From Ilex aquifolium (lineage: Eukaryota; Streptophyta; Magnoliopsida; Aquifoliales; Aquifoliaceae), in NCBI GenBank assembly GCA_951799425.1, contig OX637394.1:28432001-28496000 (forward strand): 64,000 nucleotides of DNA, given 5' to 3'. Below the pieces are notes generated by a model, which was not told the origin of the DNA, ran no database searches, and saw only the letters and a program-made list of their open reading frames with translations. The number at the start of each line of letters is the position of its first letter. Within the stretch, counting starts at the first letter, position 1. The position numbers and the translations under genes are program-made. Of the stretch, positions 1 to 9,529 are shown piece after piece.

Positions 1-176
1 CATTAGTTGATTTTTGAAATGTAAAGGCCAAAGATGGCATATTCCTTTGGGATAATGATGTAAATGTTATGAATGATTTTTATGAAGTCTTATTTATGAA
101 GGGTTTATTTTAGTGCTCTCATGATATGAATGCTTTAGAATGTAATGCCGTTCAGGGTGTGTTTTGGGGTGTTACA
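1..176 (+). repeat. 3' end of an LTR of family T (truncated by window edge)
   Basis: The stretch ends ...GGGGTGTTACA at 176. Its reverse complement matches the first ~170 bases of the solo LTR at 23441 (shared TGTAAC-CCCAAAACACACCCTG and ACGGCATTAC blocks), so it is the 3' end of the same LTR family, lying in the opposite orientation. Athila gag coding sequence resumes directly at 177, so this LTR sits inside the gag of Ath-P. The 5' part and the left TSD are outside the window. Confidence 0.8.
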
Positions 177-910
177 AAATACGTAAGTCAATTCCTGTAA
201 ATGAACCACTTGAACTTGAACCTTTAGTCAAAAAGCAATCAGAAGTACAAAGTGAAAAAGATCCTCCATGTCCTATTCCTTTACCTTTTCCTCAAAGGGT
301 CAAGAAACTTTCATCCGAAAAAGATCAATCTGATATTCTTGACTTATTTAAACAGGTAAAGATTAATATTCCTTTGTTGGATGCAATAAAAAGAGTTCCG
401 GTTTATGCTAAATTTTTAAAAGATCTGTGCACAATAAAAAGAAGAACTAATGTAAGAAAGAAAGCATTTTTAACTGAACAAGTTAATCCTATAATACAAC
501 ATGATACGCTTCTTAAGTACAAAGATCCAGATAGTCCTACAGTCTCATGCCTCATTGGAAATTTTTGAATTGAACAAGCTCTGCTAGATCTTGGATCTAG
601 TTGTAATTTAATGCCATATTCAGTATATACACAATTAGGATTAAGTGAGTTAAAACCTTCTAGTATTACACTACAACTAGTAGATCGTTCAATAAAAATT
701 CCACGAGGAATTGTGGAAGATGTTATTATCCAAGTTGATCAATTCTATTTTCCAGCAGACTTTATCGTTATAGACACAGAACCAATTTGTCATGCATGTG
801 CATCCATACCTCTAATTTTAGGTCGACCATTCCCTGCTACATCAAATGCATTGATTAATTGTAGGAATGGAGTCATGAAACTTTCATTTGGAAATATGAC
901 TTTGGAATGA
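177..910 (+). pseudogene. Ath-P gag C-terminal end and aspartic protease
   Basis: The first half reads like the region between gag and protease in Athila polyproteins: a PFPQR-V-KL block, then a conserved segment with INIPLLDAIKRVPVYAKFLKD and KDPDSPTVSCLIGNF. After one in-frame stop (TGA at 566-568) the frame continues as the retropepsin domain. The active-site motif LLDLGSS (about 587-607) is the Athila form of D-T/S-G, followed by a flap region and a conserved ILGRPF-ATSNALINCRNG-MKLSFGNMT end. The domain would cleave the Gag-Pol polyprotein in the particle. Most of gag is missing because an LTR occupies 1-176. The stop at 566 and the TGA at 908 make it non-functional. Confidence 0.85.
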
Positions 911-1694
911 AATATTTTTAACAGTGCAAAACAACCTAGAGAAAAGGAAGCGATAGATGAAGTAAATTGTGTGGAAATATTAACTCAAAGTTTTTTTGAA
1001 AGAACTTTCTGAAAAAAGAGTTATTTGCTTTGGAATCGATATTTGATGCTAAATCTGAAAATATATTTGCAAAGAATCTACAATGTGAAAAATTGTTACC
1101 AAAGCCTGCAGAATCTAATGTTAAGGTTTCTAAGCCATAATTAAAACCTCTTCCAACCAATTTAAAATATGTTTTTTTAGGAGAAAATGAAATATATCCA
1201 GTAATAATATCATCAAAATTATCCGAAATTCAGGAAAAAGAATTAACGAAAGTCTTGAAAAATCATCAAAGTGTTATTGGATGGACTATAGTAGATATAA
1301 AAAGTATAAGTCCACTTCTATGTACTCATTGTATCTATTTAGAAGAAAATGCTAAACCATATCGTCAAATGCAAAGAAGATTGAATCCACACTTAAAAGA
1401 AGTAGTTCGCGCTGAAGTACTTAAACTATTAGATGCTAATATTATATATCCTATATCTGATAGAAAATGGGTCAGTCCTACACAAGTAATTCCTAAAAAA
1501 TCTGGTGTTACTGTAATAAAAAATCAAGAAAATGAATTAGTCCCAATGTGTACAGTAACAGGTTGGCGTGTATGCATTGACTATCGCAAGCTAAATTCCC
1601 TCACCAGAAAGGATCACTTTCCGTTACCATTCCTAGATCAAGTACTTGAAAGAATAGCTGGTCATGCATATTATTGTTTTCTAGATGGATATTC
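911..1694 (+). pseudogene. Ath-P protease-RT linker and N-terminal half of reverse transcriptase
   Basis: Reading continues after the protease through a linker with a frameshift near 985-1012 and a stop near 1138. It then reaches the RT fingers and palm: RRLNPHLKEVVRAEVLKLLDA, WVSPTQVIPKKSG, GWRVCIDYRKLNSLTRKDHFPLPF, DQVLERIAGH and CFLDGYS. The protein breaks inside the DGYSGYNQIE motif at 1694 because solo LTR-A is inserted. The same reading frame resumes after the duplicated TATTC at 15316-15320 with GYNQIEI. Role: copying element RNA into DNA in the particle. Not functional. Confidence 0.88.
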
Positions 1695-2160
1695 TGTGAA
1701 ACCCCAAAAATCCAGGTGTCTGTTGATCACCCATCAACCCGCGGAATACCCGTGGATATCATGTAACTCGACATCACGCCATTATGCCCCATTTAGCAGG
1801 GTCCATAATTTAACGAAATTCGGGCAGAGTCTCCTTTGTACGGGAAGCTCTACCTAAAACACAACCTGTGCAATATACAATCACGTGACCCATCCAAGGT
1901 CCAATACACAACATTGACCCCACCGGGTCCATTTATGAGTAAACATTGACCATACCAGGTCCATTTACCCATACTCATATAAAAACATGCAAGGTTATAT
2001 TAAAAGTAGTCCATATAAGTTCGATTACAATTCTTTTACATATATTACATGCCCAAAACATAGTTTTAACAAAAGTTTTACAAAAAACCAAGGTTAAGGC
2101 CACAATTCGGCCTCTCTTCACCCTTGAGGGTCCAAATGAGAGCTGTCCACCGGTGTGTAT

Positions 2161-3036
2161 TGATTAGCACTTAAAGTTAGCATGTTACTATGCCATTTTA
2201 AGACTAATTGTACTATGATGGAGTTTAAGTGATGTCATTTCAGGTCCTAAACTGAACAAGGACTCAAGAACAACAAGTACCACACTTGGATGCAATACCA
2301 GCACATTAGAGCTCAAAATTGGAAAAGCTTAGAGTACAGCCAGAACGTTCGAACGCCAACTCATGTTCGAACGTCCACATTGCACTGTAGCAGACTCAAC
2401 TGCTAAGAGAAGGCGTGTTGCAGTTAGGAAAGAAGACTGAAGCTCTGAGGCACTTGAGTGTCACGTTCAAACGCCAACTCACGTTCGAACGTGCACTTGA
2501 GTTGATTGAAGACCAGACTACTGCATAGAGTTGGAACTGAACTACACAGAAGACCAACAGATCACTCGAGTGAAAGGGTCAGAACACATCTGGTGTTTGA
2601 ATGCCCTTAGTGCAACAATAGAAGAAACGTTCGAACGACAATCAACGTTCGAACGACCTTAGTGCAAAAACAGAAACAACGTTCGAACGCCAACTAACGT
2701 TCGAACGTTCTTCATAGACTGGCAATAGAGTGGTTGGCTTTTCACTTGGACTTGGGCGGCATACACTATTCCTCTACCTCCTCTTGTCTCCTCCTCTTGC
2801 CTATAAATACTCCCCTTGTTGGAGAGCTAAGGGAGCCAAGTAGAGGGGTTGATGGAGGCTTAGACTCCCACTCACATTGTAGATTTAAGCTTATGTTTTT
2901 CTTGTATGAAGTCTTTATTTTAGAGATTAGTTTGGCTTTAGTCCAACATCTCTTTGTTTGTTATAAGAGTAGTTTTATGTTTATGCTTTCATTTACATGC
3001 ATAGAAGGGAGTTAGTTCATCTTTTGGTTGAAGAAG
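2161..3036 (+). repeat. Ath-B 5' LTR, left 876 bp
   Basis: Starts TGATTAGCACTTAAAGTTAG and follows the 3' LTR (11360-12207) almost base for base up to GAAGAAG at 3036. Beyond this LTR-C begins. One ~14-base and one ~13-base length difference separate the two copies. The remaining ~1.06 kb of this LTR has been lost. Confidence 0.92.
2346..2809 (+). promoter_or_regulatory. Ath-B 5' LTR promoter: CGTTCGAACG palindromes and TATA box
   Basis: Repeated perfect or one-off copies of the 10-bp palindrome CGTTCGAACG run from 2346-2355 to 2698-2707. The TATA box TATAAATA lies at 2802-2809, 95 bp after the last palindrome. Palindromes followed by TATA is the layout seen in the other LTRs of this window. 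Several copies here have lost the central CpG (for example CGTTCAAACG near 2465), consistent with methyl-cytosine deamination. Confidence 0.75.
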
Positions 3037-4128
3037 TGATGAGCACAAAATATTGTATATTTCAAGGCCTCATTACATTCATTTTAACTCAACTTTTGCA
3101 TCTAAGTACTTAGAGTTAGCCGATTTTATGAATAATGTTGAATTCTCGATGTTACATGTTTTTATAGCTTAAATCATGTATTTTAGGACCTTGCAACTAT
3201 GATGGATGTGTGGTGAGGGCATGTACACATTACATGAAGATTTGGAGGCTTAAAAGTGAAGAAATCAAGGAGGTATTGGTGTTTGGGAACAAAAGCGCCA
3301 GCAGCCACACCACTGGGTTGAAGAGCCTCGGTTTTCCTCCATTTTGACCATGATCGACTTCGAATCTGAAAAAGTTCAAAACATGAAAGTTGTATATCTG
3401 GATGTCTTCTATATTGTATCAAAATTTCAACTCAATCGAACTGTTAGATCAAAAGTTATACCAATTCTACGAAGACTGGTCCAGAGCAGAAAAACCGTAC
3501 CGGTACTGTACCGTACCGGTACTCAGTACCGGTACGCCGAAGCTACTGGTGTACGAAGTACCGGTACGGTACAGTACCGGTACTCAGTACCGGTACGCCG
3601 TGCCTGAACAGCCCGAAATGCCTCCAAATCATTTCCCACTTGCTTGGGGGTCCCACCAATGCTTCTCCCACTTGCCCCCCAACATTTCCTTACACATTTA
3701 CATGCCTCCCTTACACAAGATGAAGACTTTGAAGGCTTGGGCATTAATGGAAGAGAGAGAGAAGGGGGCTGCCATGTGAGTTGCAGACTAGCTCTTCCTT
3801 AGCCTGTCAAGAGCCATCATTCAGTCTCCCATTGATGGGAGGCCTGCACACAGCTAGGGGGGACCACCATGCACGAAAATTGAAGGCTAACTCTCCATTA
3901 TATTCAGCATTTACACATTGTATTGGGGTGGCTACCTAAGCTTAGTTTTAGTTCCATGTAGAAGATGATGAATAGTGTAATGTAAGTTTATGTCTTTGTA
4001 TTTTCCTTTCCATTTCAATTGTTGTAAGCTTTAAACCTCTTGTAATCTTCATTCCTTGCACTTTAATCTAAGTTGTTTCAAGTTTATTCCAAGTTTACTT
4101 GCATGTTCTTCATTTCACCATTGTTCTT
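3037..4128 (+). repeat. LTR-C: truncated LTR of the TGATGAGCAC (G) family
   Basis: Begins TGATGAGCACAAAATATTG at 3037, immediately after AGAAG, and is of the same type as the LTRs at 33055, 34202-35861 (inverted) and 61412. It reaches about two thirds of the way into that LTR (GTAAGCTTTAAACCTCTTG, then TTGCACTTTAATCTAAGT) and stops at 4128. There Ath-B RT coding begins abruptly. Its right end and right TSD are missing, so a deletion removed the end of LTR-C together with the rest of Ath-B's 5' LTR, leader, gag and protease. No coding capacity. Confidence 0.8.
3497..3596. repeat. Six copies of palindrome GTACCGGTAC in LTR-C
   Basis: Perfect copies lie at 3497-3506, 3513-3522, 3526-3535, 3558-3567, 3574-3583 and 3587-3596, with additional half-sites between them. 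The centre ACCGGT contains a CpG. The same core recurs in the unrelated LTR-A2 at 41799-41910. Confidence 0.9.
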
Positions 4129-6597
4129 CATTTTCCTCTTCCATTTTTTGACCAAGTCCTAGAGAGAATTGCAGGCCATGCATTTTACTGTTTCCTAGAT
4201 GGGTATTCAGGGTATAATCAAATTGAGATAGCACTAGATGATCAGGAGAAAACAACCTTCACATGCCCCTTTGGCACCTTTGCATTCAAAAGGATGCCAT
4301 TTGGATTTTGTAACGCTCCTGCAACATTCCAAAGATGTATGCTAAGCTTGTTCAGCGATATGGTTGAAAATTTTTTGGAAGTTTTCATGGATGATTTCTC
4401 TGTATATGGTGATTCCTTTGATTTGTGTCTGACCAATCTGGAGAAAGTGCTAACCAGATGTAAGGAAGCCAATCTAGTGCTCAATTGGGAAAAATGCCAT
4501 TTTATGGTAACACAAGACATTGTCCTTGGTCACATTGTGTCGTCTGAAGGCATGAAAGTTGACAAGGCAAAAATAGATCTGATTGGAAATTTGCCTGCCC
4601 CTAAGACTGTAAAGGATGTTCGATCATTCTTAGGGCATGCAGATTTCTACAGGAGATTCATAAAAGATTTCAGCACCATAGCAAAACCCATGTGTCACCT
4701 TCTAAGTTAGGATGTAATCTTTGATTGGAATGAAGCATGCCAGAAAGCCTTTGATAAACTAAAAGACTTGTTAATTTCTGCCCCAATAATGCAACCCCCT
4801 AACTGGAATCTACCCTTTGAACTAATGTGTGACGCAAGTGACTATGCTGTAGGTGCTGTATTGGGACAAAGAAAAGATAAGAGACCCCATGTGATTTACT
4901 ATGCAAGCAAAACTTTGAATGATGCCCAAATGAATTATTCAACAACTGAAAAAGAATTGCTTGCTATAGTTTTTGCACTGGAAAAATTCCGTTCTTATCT
5001 TGTTGGTTCTTCTGTTACTGTATTCACTGACCATGCAGCCTTAAAATTCTTGCTCACAAAGAAGGACGTCAAGCCAAGACTCTTGAGATGGATACTCTTG
5101 CTCCAAGAGTTTGATATTGTCATCAAGGACAAGAAAGGTGTTAAGAATGTGGTGGCAGACCATCTGTCCAGATTAACATATGAATTTTGTGAGGATGGAT
5201 TGCCAATCAATGAAAAATTCCCCGATGAACAACTCTTCATAATTGATGAGACACCATGGTACGCAGATATTGCTAACTATCTTGCTACTGGTACCTTCCC
5301 TCCATCCTTTACCATGATGGACAAAAAGAAATTTCTGAGGGAGGTTCGTAACTTCTTTTGGGAGGATCCCTACGTATTCAAGTACTGTAAGGATCAAATC
5401 ATAAGACGTTGCATCCCCGCTCATGAAAGCAGCCAGGTAATAAAATTTTGTCATTCTGAAGCATGCGGTGGCCATTTTTCATCAAGAAAAACCGCTGCAA
5501 AAATATTGCAGTGTGGATTTTTCTGGCCCACACTTTTCAAAGATGTCCATGCCTTTTGTTTAACTTGTGATAGATGCCAAAGGTTGGGAAGCATTTCTAA
5601 AAGAAATATGATACCCTTAAACCCCATTCTGGTAATTGAAAATTTTGACTGTTGGGGCATTGATTTTATGGGACCATTTTCTCATTCCTTTGGTTATCTG
5701 TACATTTTAGTGGCTGTAGACTATATATCCAAATAGGTTGAAGCAATTCCATGCCGAAACAATGATCACGAAACAGTGATCAAGTTTTTGAAAGAAAATA
5801 TTTTGTCCCAGTTTGAAATTCCAAAATCAATCATAAGTGATGGGGGTGCTCATTTTTGCAATCGTCCCTTTTTGGAATTTGATGAAAAAATACTTGATTT
5901 TTCACAAAATTGTAACCCCTTATCATCCACAGAACAGTGGACAAGCTGAGTTAGCTAATCGGGAGATCAAATTAATTTTGGAAAAAACGGTGAATCCAGA
6001 CCGCAAAGATTGGTTGTTAAGACTAACTGATGCACTCTGGGCGTACCGTACTACTTTTAAAACAATTTTAGGCATGTCTCTTATCGATTAGTCTATGGAA
6101 AGCCATGTCACTTGCATGTAGAATTGGAACATAGGGCATACTGGGCCATTAAAACAATGAATTTTAACTTGGACAGGGCTGGACTAGCAAGGAAACTTCA
6201 GATAAATGAATTGGAGGAATTGAGAAATGAAGCATATGAAAATGCTAAGATTGCTAAAACTAGGATGAAAATTTTTCATGACAAAAACATTGTGCGGAAG
6301 TCTTTTGAGCTTTCTCAAAAAGTCTTGTTATTTAATTCAAGACTCCGCCTCTTCCCTGGTAAATTGAAGTCAAGATGGACTGGGCCTTACATTGTCAAAA
6401 AGGTGTTTGGACATGGAACAGTTGAAGTGGAAAATCCGTCAAACGGTAACATCTTTACTGTTAATGGTCAGCGGTTGAAACCATTTTTGGAGGATTTTGT
6501 TAAAAATATGGAAACCATTCTTTTAATGGAACCAGAATACTCCTCCGAGAATCGTGCATGCCGACACTTAAGTGGATCGGGTCAGAAAAAAATCTAA
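4129..6597 (+). pseudogene. Ath-B pol: RT (mid) - RNase H - integrase
   Basis: Coding starts at the HFPLPF motif of RT and carries the catalytic FMDDF box (about 4384-4398). RNase H acidic residues follow (FELMCDASDYAVGAVLGQ, TEKELLA, FTDHAALKFL). The integrase has an HHCC zinc-binding domain (CIPAHESS..., CLTCDRC), the D,D-35-E core ([29 protein letters not shown]) and a C-terminal region ending at 6597. Products would reverse-transcribe, degrade template RNA and insert cDNA. Damage: N-terminal RT, protease and gag absent; TAG at 4708-4710 and 5734-5736 (the second replaces a conserved Trp); frameshifts near 5870 and 6080. Athila clade by the CHL-VELEHRAYWAIK block. Confidence 0.93.
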
Positions 6598-7226
6598 CCC
6601 AACCCGACCTACTAGGCTGCCTTTATAAGGCACCCACTTTTTCTCCCAGCCGCCACTGTTGGCCCCCCCCCCCCATTTTCTTCTTCTTTTTTCTGTTTCT
6701 GTTCTTCTTCTTCGTTTTCTTCTTCGTTTTTCTCTGTTATCCGAGAAACAACCCATGACCACACACTCTACAAACACAATCTTTTGCTTCATGTTTTGCA
6801 TTTTAATCTTATATTTGCTCATGGGTATCCTTCTCTTGTTCGCACTCACATACAAGGATTTTCAGCCTACCCGAAACCCAGATCTGCGCACAGATGAGTA
6901 ATTTGTGTATTTTTTATTTGTAGGTCTCAGCAGATGAATAGATCTCTACCATTCAACCTCATCTCCAAGATCCGTGAACTGGTAAATTCGAAACATTGGG
7001 GACAATGTTCAGTTTAGGTTGGGGGGTGTGAGAGTACAGTTCATATTTGCCCATATTTGCCCGTAAATTTTAAATTTTTTTTTGCTGTTGTTGTTGTTGT
7101 TGTTCTGATCATTTTATGTACCTTGTCTTGTATAAATTGATGATTATGTTTGTGAGTCAGCTTCAATCGTCTTTGTGACTGACAGACGTTAAAGAACCAG
7201 ATAGTGAGTCTTAAAGCTTAGAAATC
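6598..7226 (+). other. Ath-B post-pol spacer with internal polypurine tract
   Basis: Noncoding. A C-run (about 6663-6673) and a pyrimidine-rich TTCTTCTT stretch follow pol. At 6994-7027 lies GGGGACAATGTTCAG followed by TTTAGGTTGGGGGG, nearly the same as the PPT immediately before the element's own 3' LTR (11345-11359). A (TGT)n run lies at 7084-7105. Confidence 0.7.
7161..7210 (+). promoter_or_regulatory. Conserved ~48-nt noncoding block upstream of the small ORF
   Basis: The core GACGTTAAAGAACCAGAT is followed by GTGAGTC and ends 16 nt before the small ORF's ATG. Ath-P has the same block at 17905-17952 (AACGTTAAAGAACCAGAT, GTGAGTC). The surrounding sequence is much less similar, so the block is selectively conserved. 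GTGAGT resembles a 5' splice site, but no acceptor was identified. Function unknown. Confidence 0.55.
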
Positions 7227-7637
7227 ATGGATGTTAAACTTTTTTGGTTTAGTCTAGGAGTTCTACGCACTTTTCCATCTAATGTGCATACTGTAATCAT
7301 GAGAAAAGCAAGACTAGTAAGGAAGGCTGAAATCCAAGAAAAACAAGCAAAACCCCTCTGTGGCAGAAGTAGCTTTGCCAAACGCCGTCGTGCCAAAAGA
7401 CTTGGTGCTTGTAAACAGTGTGGCAGAGTCTTTCATGAGAAAAGATACAACCAGTGTTCTGAACCAATCTCCGGTCGCGCACTCGATCGATTAGACTGGA
7501 TAGTGAATGAGCTGAGTAAGGATTACCCTGATACGCCATGCTATTCCGGTACTTTGCTTAACCGGTTTGTGAGAGAGGAAGTTGGAAGAATCACTGGTTG
7601 TCTGTTCTACACAGACATAGAGGGAGACTCGGATTAG
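7227..7637 (+). CDS. Small zinc-knuckle-like accessory ORF of Athila elements
   Basis: 136 codons, uninterrupted. It starts MDVKLFWFSLG at the first ATG after the conserved block at 7161-7210. A basic N-terminal half (KARLVRKAEIQEKQ, AKRRRAKRLG) leads into a CKQCGRVFHEKRYNQC segment. This fits C-x2-C-x4-H-x6-C, a zinc-knuckle-like spacing with two extra residues compared with the classical CCHC. The C-terminal part has LSKDYPDTP and ends in the acidic DIEGDSD. The homologue in Ath-P (18008-18412) keeps the C-x2-C-x4-H-x6-C pattern and the MD-KLFW start. It lies between pol and the env-like ORF. I do not recognise a named family. RNA or DNA binding is an inference from the basic stretch and the Cys/His pattern. 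Confidence 0.65.
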   Translation: MDVKLFWFSLGVLRTFPSNVHTVIMRKARLVRKAEIQEKQAKPLCGRSSFAKRRRAKRLGACKQCGRVFHEKRYNQCSEPISGRALDRLDWIVNELSKDYPDTPCYSGTLLNRFVREEVGRITGCLFYTDIEGDSD

Positions 7638-7904
7638 ATAATTTTCTGTAGGAATGTGTACTTTTGTTGGGGGAATGAAAGCCAATGGTCCGAATTTTTT
7701 GTAAAAAGTGTAAAAATCTTTTTGTATAAACTCTTTTAACTGGAATGAAAATATGGGCCGAGTAAGGAATGTCCCAAAATACTAACCTGAAGCGTGGGTA
7801 GGGGCTTATCCTGAGACGCCATAGGTTTTTGATTTAAAATTTTGTGTTTGGTCCTCTTTGATTGTATATAGTGTAGTGGAGAAAAAATTTAATTTTTGGT
7901 TCAA

Positions 7905-8224
7905 CGTTCGAACGCCTGGTGACGTTCGAACGTCATTTGCTTACAGTACTCAGCCTCTGATGAAGCTTCTGATGGAACTTAAAAGTACTGGGAACTCAGT
8001 CCGTTCCAACGCCAATAGACCGTTCGAACGAGATTAGCGTTCGAACGCCAATAGAACATTCGAACGAAGAGAACCTGCAGTACTTTGGCCCTTGACAAAA
8101 CTCAAAAGTACTGAGAGCCCACCACGTTCGAACGCCAAACCACATTCGAACGGTCTGTTTAAAATCCTTCTACACACGTTCGAACGTCACCAACGTTCAA
8201 ACGTCATACCTCAGGCTATAAAAG
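7905..8224 (+). promoter_or_regulatory. Internal promoter candidate of Ath-B: palindromes plus TATA before env-like ORF
   Basis: Perfect CGTTCGAACG cores lie at 7905-7914, 7923-7932, 8021-8030, 8038-8047, 8125-8134 and 8177-8186, several extending to 12 bp (7922-7933, 8037-8048, 8176-8187). Degenerate copies sit between them. TATAAAAG follows at 8217-8224. This is the same palindrome used in the element's LTR promoter. The env-like ATG (8440) is 223 bp from the TATA start. Ath-P has a TATA 221 bp before its env-like ATG. Inference: a second transcription start for the env-position gene. Confidence 0.65.
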
Positions 8225-8439
8225 CCTGGTTCGTCTTCTTCATTTCAAAATCACTCAAAAACCCCCAAAAACCCGAAAAACCCTTGGAGACTCTTCACTA
8301 TCCAGCACACAAAACGCTTACCATTCTCCATTTTCACCTAAAATCAACCCTCCCAAGACCATTCCCATATCAAGAACCTCCATTTTCACAAAGAAATTCA
8401 AGATTTCAAATCCCTCAAAACTCAAAAACTGAAACCACC

Positions 8440-9529
8440 ATGCCAAGAGTCAAGCTTCCTGCCAGGCGCAACCCAAACACCCAGGAGCCCAACTTCGTCG
8501 AGGAAGTGGTAGAAGTACGAGAAGGAATGCCAACACTCACGCGAAGATACGACAAAACTCGATTTCCCACAGCTCTAAAAGCTGACAGGTATGAAAATTT
8601 CTACCAAAACAAAGCCATTGTTTGTGAAAGAAATGTGATTTTGGCTGATTTTGCGGAGTTGGGGATCTTTGCAGAAATGGAGAGGAGGGGGTGGTTGTTT
8701 TATTTGAGGAACGGTGGGGAGGCCGTGGTCGACTTGGTGCGGGAGTTTTACTCCAACGCCGAGATCATCGACGGGGAGATTCGAACATATGTAAGGGGAG
8801 TCCATGTGGACGTTGATAAAGATTATATTTGGGGAGTAAGGCAAGAGGTACCTCGGGTACCAAGTCCCGCCTATCCCCCAAGGAAGAATGTGGCAATGAA
8901 TGAAGTGGGGAAAAAACTGACTGGAGTACCCAATTTTTTGTGGACTGGAAGGAAATTCTTTAGGCAAGGGGAGCTAACTGACAAATACAAAATGCTAAAC
9001 TTGATTGCGGTGTCAAACTTTGCCCCAATTGGAAGAAAAAATGAAATTCTGCCCGACATGGCCCGACTTTTGTATGCCATTGGAAAAGGGCAAAGCATTG
9101 ACCTCCCCTCCCTGGTATTAACTGAGATGAAGAAAGGGTGTGACGTGAAGCGGAATTCACTTCCCTTTGGCACCCTAGTGACTGAGATATGCAAAAACCA
9201 CGGGGTGAGGGTGAAGCCCGAGATGGAAATCCAAAAGCCGATGGGGCCACTGAACAAGGCCTCCTTCCGGAGAAGCCAAAGTCACAGTGGCGGCCTTGCG
9301 GCAAGACAAGAAGAGTCCCCTGCCCACGGAGTGGATGAGGTACAAGAGAGAGATGGAGAGAGAGATGGAGAGAGAGAGAGATCAGCCACAGGAGGCAGGT
9401 CCCAGCAGTCGGAGATCACTGAGAGACATCATGATTGGCATCGAGGGCAACCAAGACAGGATTCTCCGACAGCAGGAGGAGATCCTTGGACTTCTGAGAG
9501 GTGGAGCTGGCAGACCTGGAGGAGAGTGA
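8440..9529 (+). pseudogene. Ath-B env-position ORF (putative plant transposon protein family), frameshifted
   Basis: I chose the ATG at 8440 (context ACCACCATGCC) because a TATA box lies inside the longer upstream reading frame. Motifs: WLFYLRNGGEAVVDLVREFYSNAEI, VRGVHVDVD, RQGELTDKYKMLNLIAVSN, ARLLYAIGKGQSIDLPSLVL, GTLVTEIC, GPLNKASFRRSQ. The family is the extra ORF found 3' of pol in many plant Ty3/gypsy elements (annotated in databases as putative plant transposon protein). Its biochemical role is unknown and it is not a demonstrated envelope. The C-terminus (RRSLRDIMIGIEGNQDRIL, RQQEEILGLLRGG) continues in the +1 frame, so a frameshift lies around the GAGAGATGG repeats at 9345-9385. Homologues are at 18938, 26351 and 60418 (minus). 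Confidence 0.8.

Noticed and set aside
3390..3779. ORFs translating the GTACCGGTAC region (TGTQYRYA-type repeats)
   Set aside because: These are translations of the palindrome array inside truncated LTR-C.
7905..8187. CRISPR-like array of regularly repeated CGTTCGAACG units
   Set aside because: The repeats are 10-14 bp palindromes with irregular spacing in plant retrotransposon DNA, with no leader, no 25-40 bp repeat and no cas genes.
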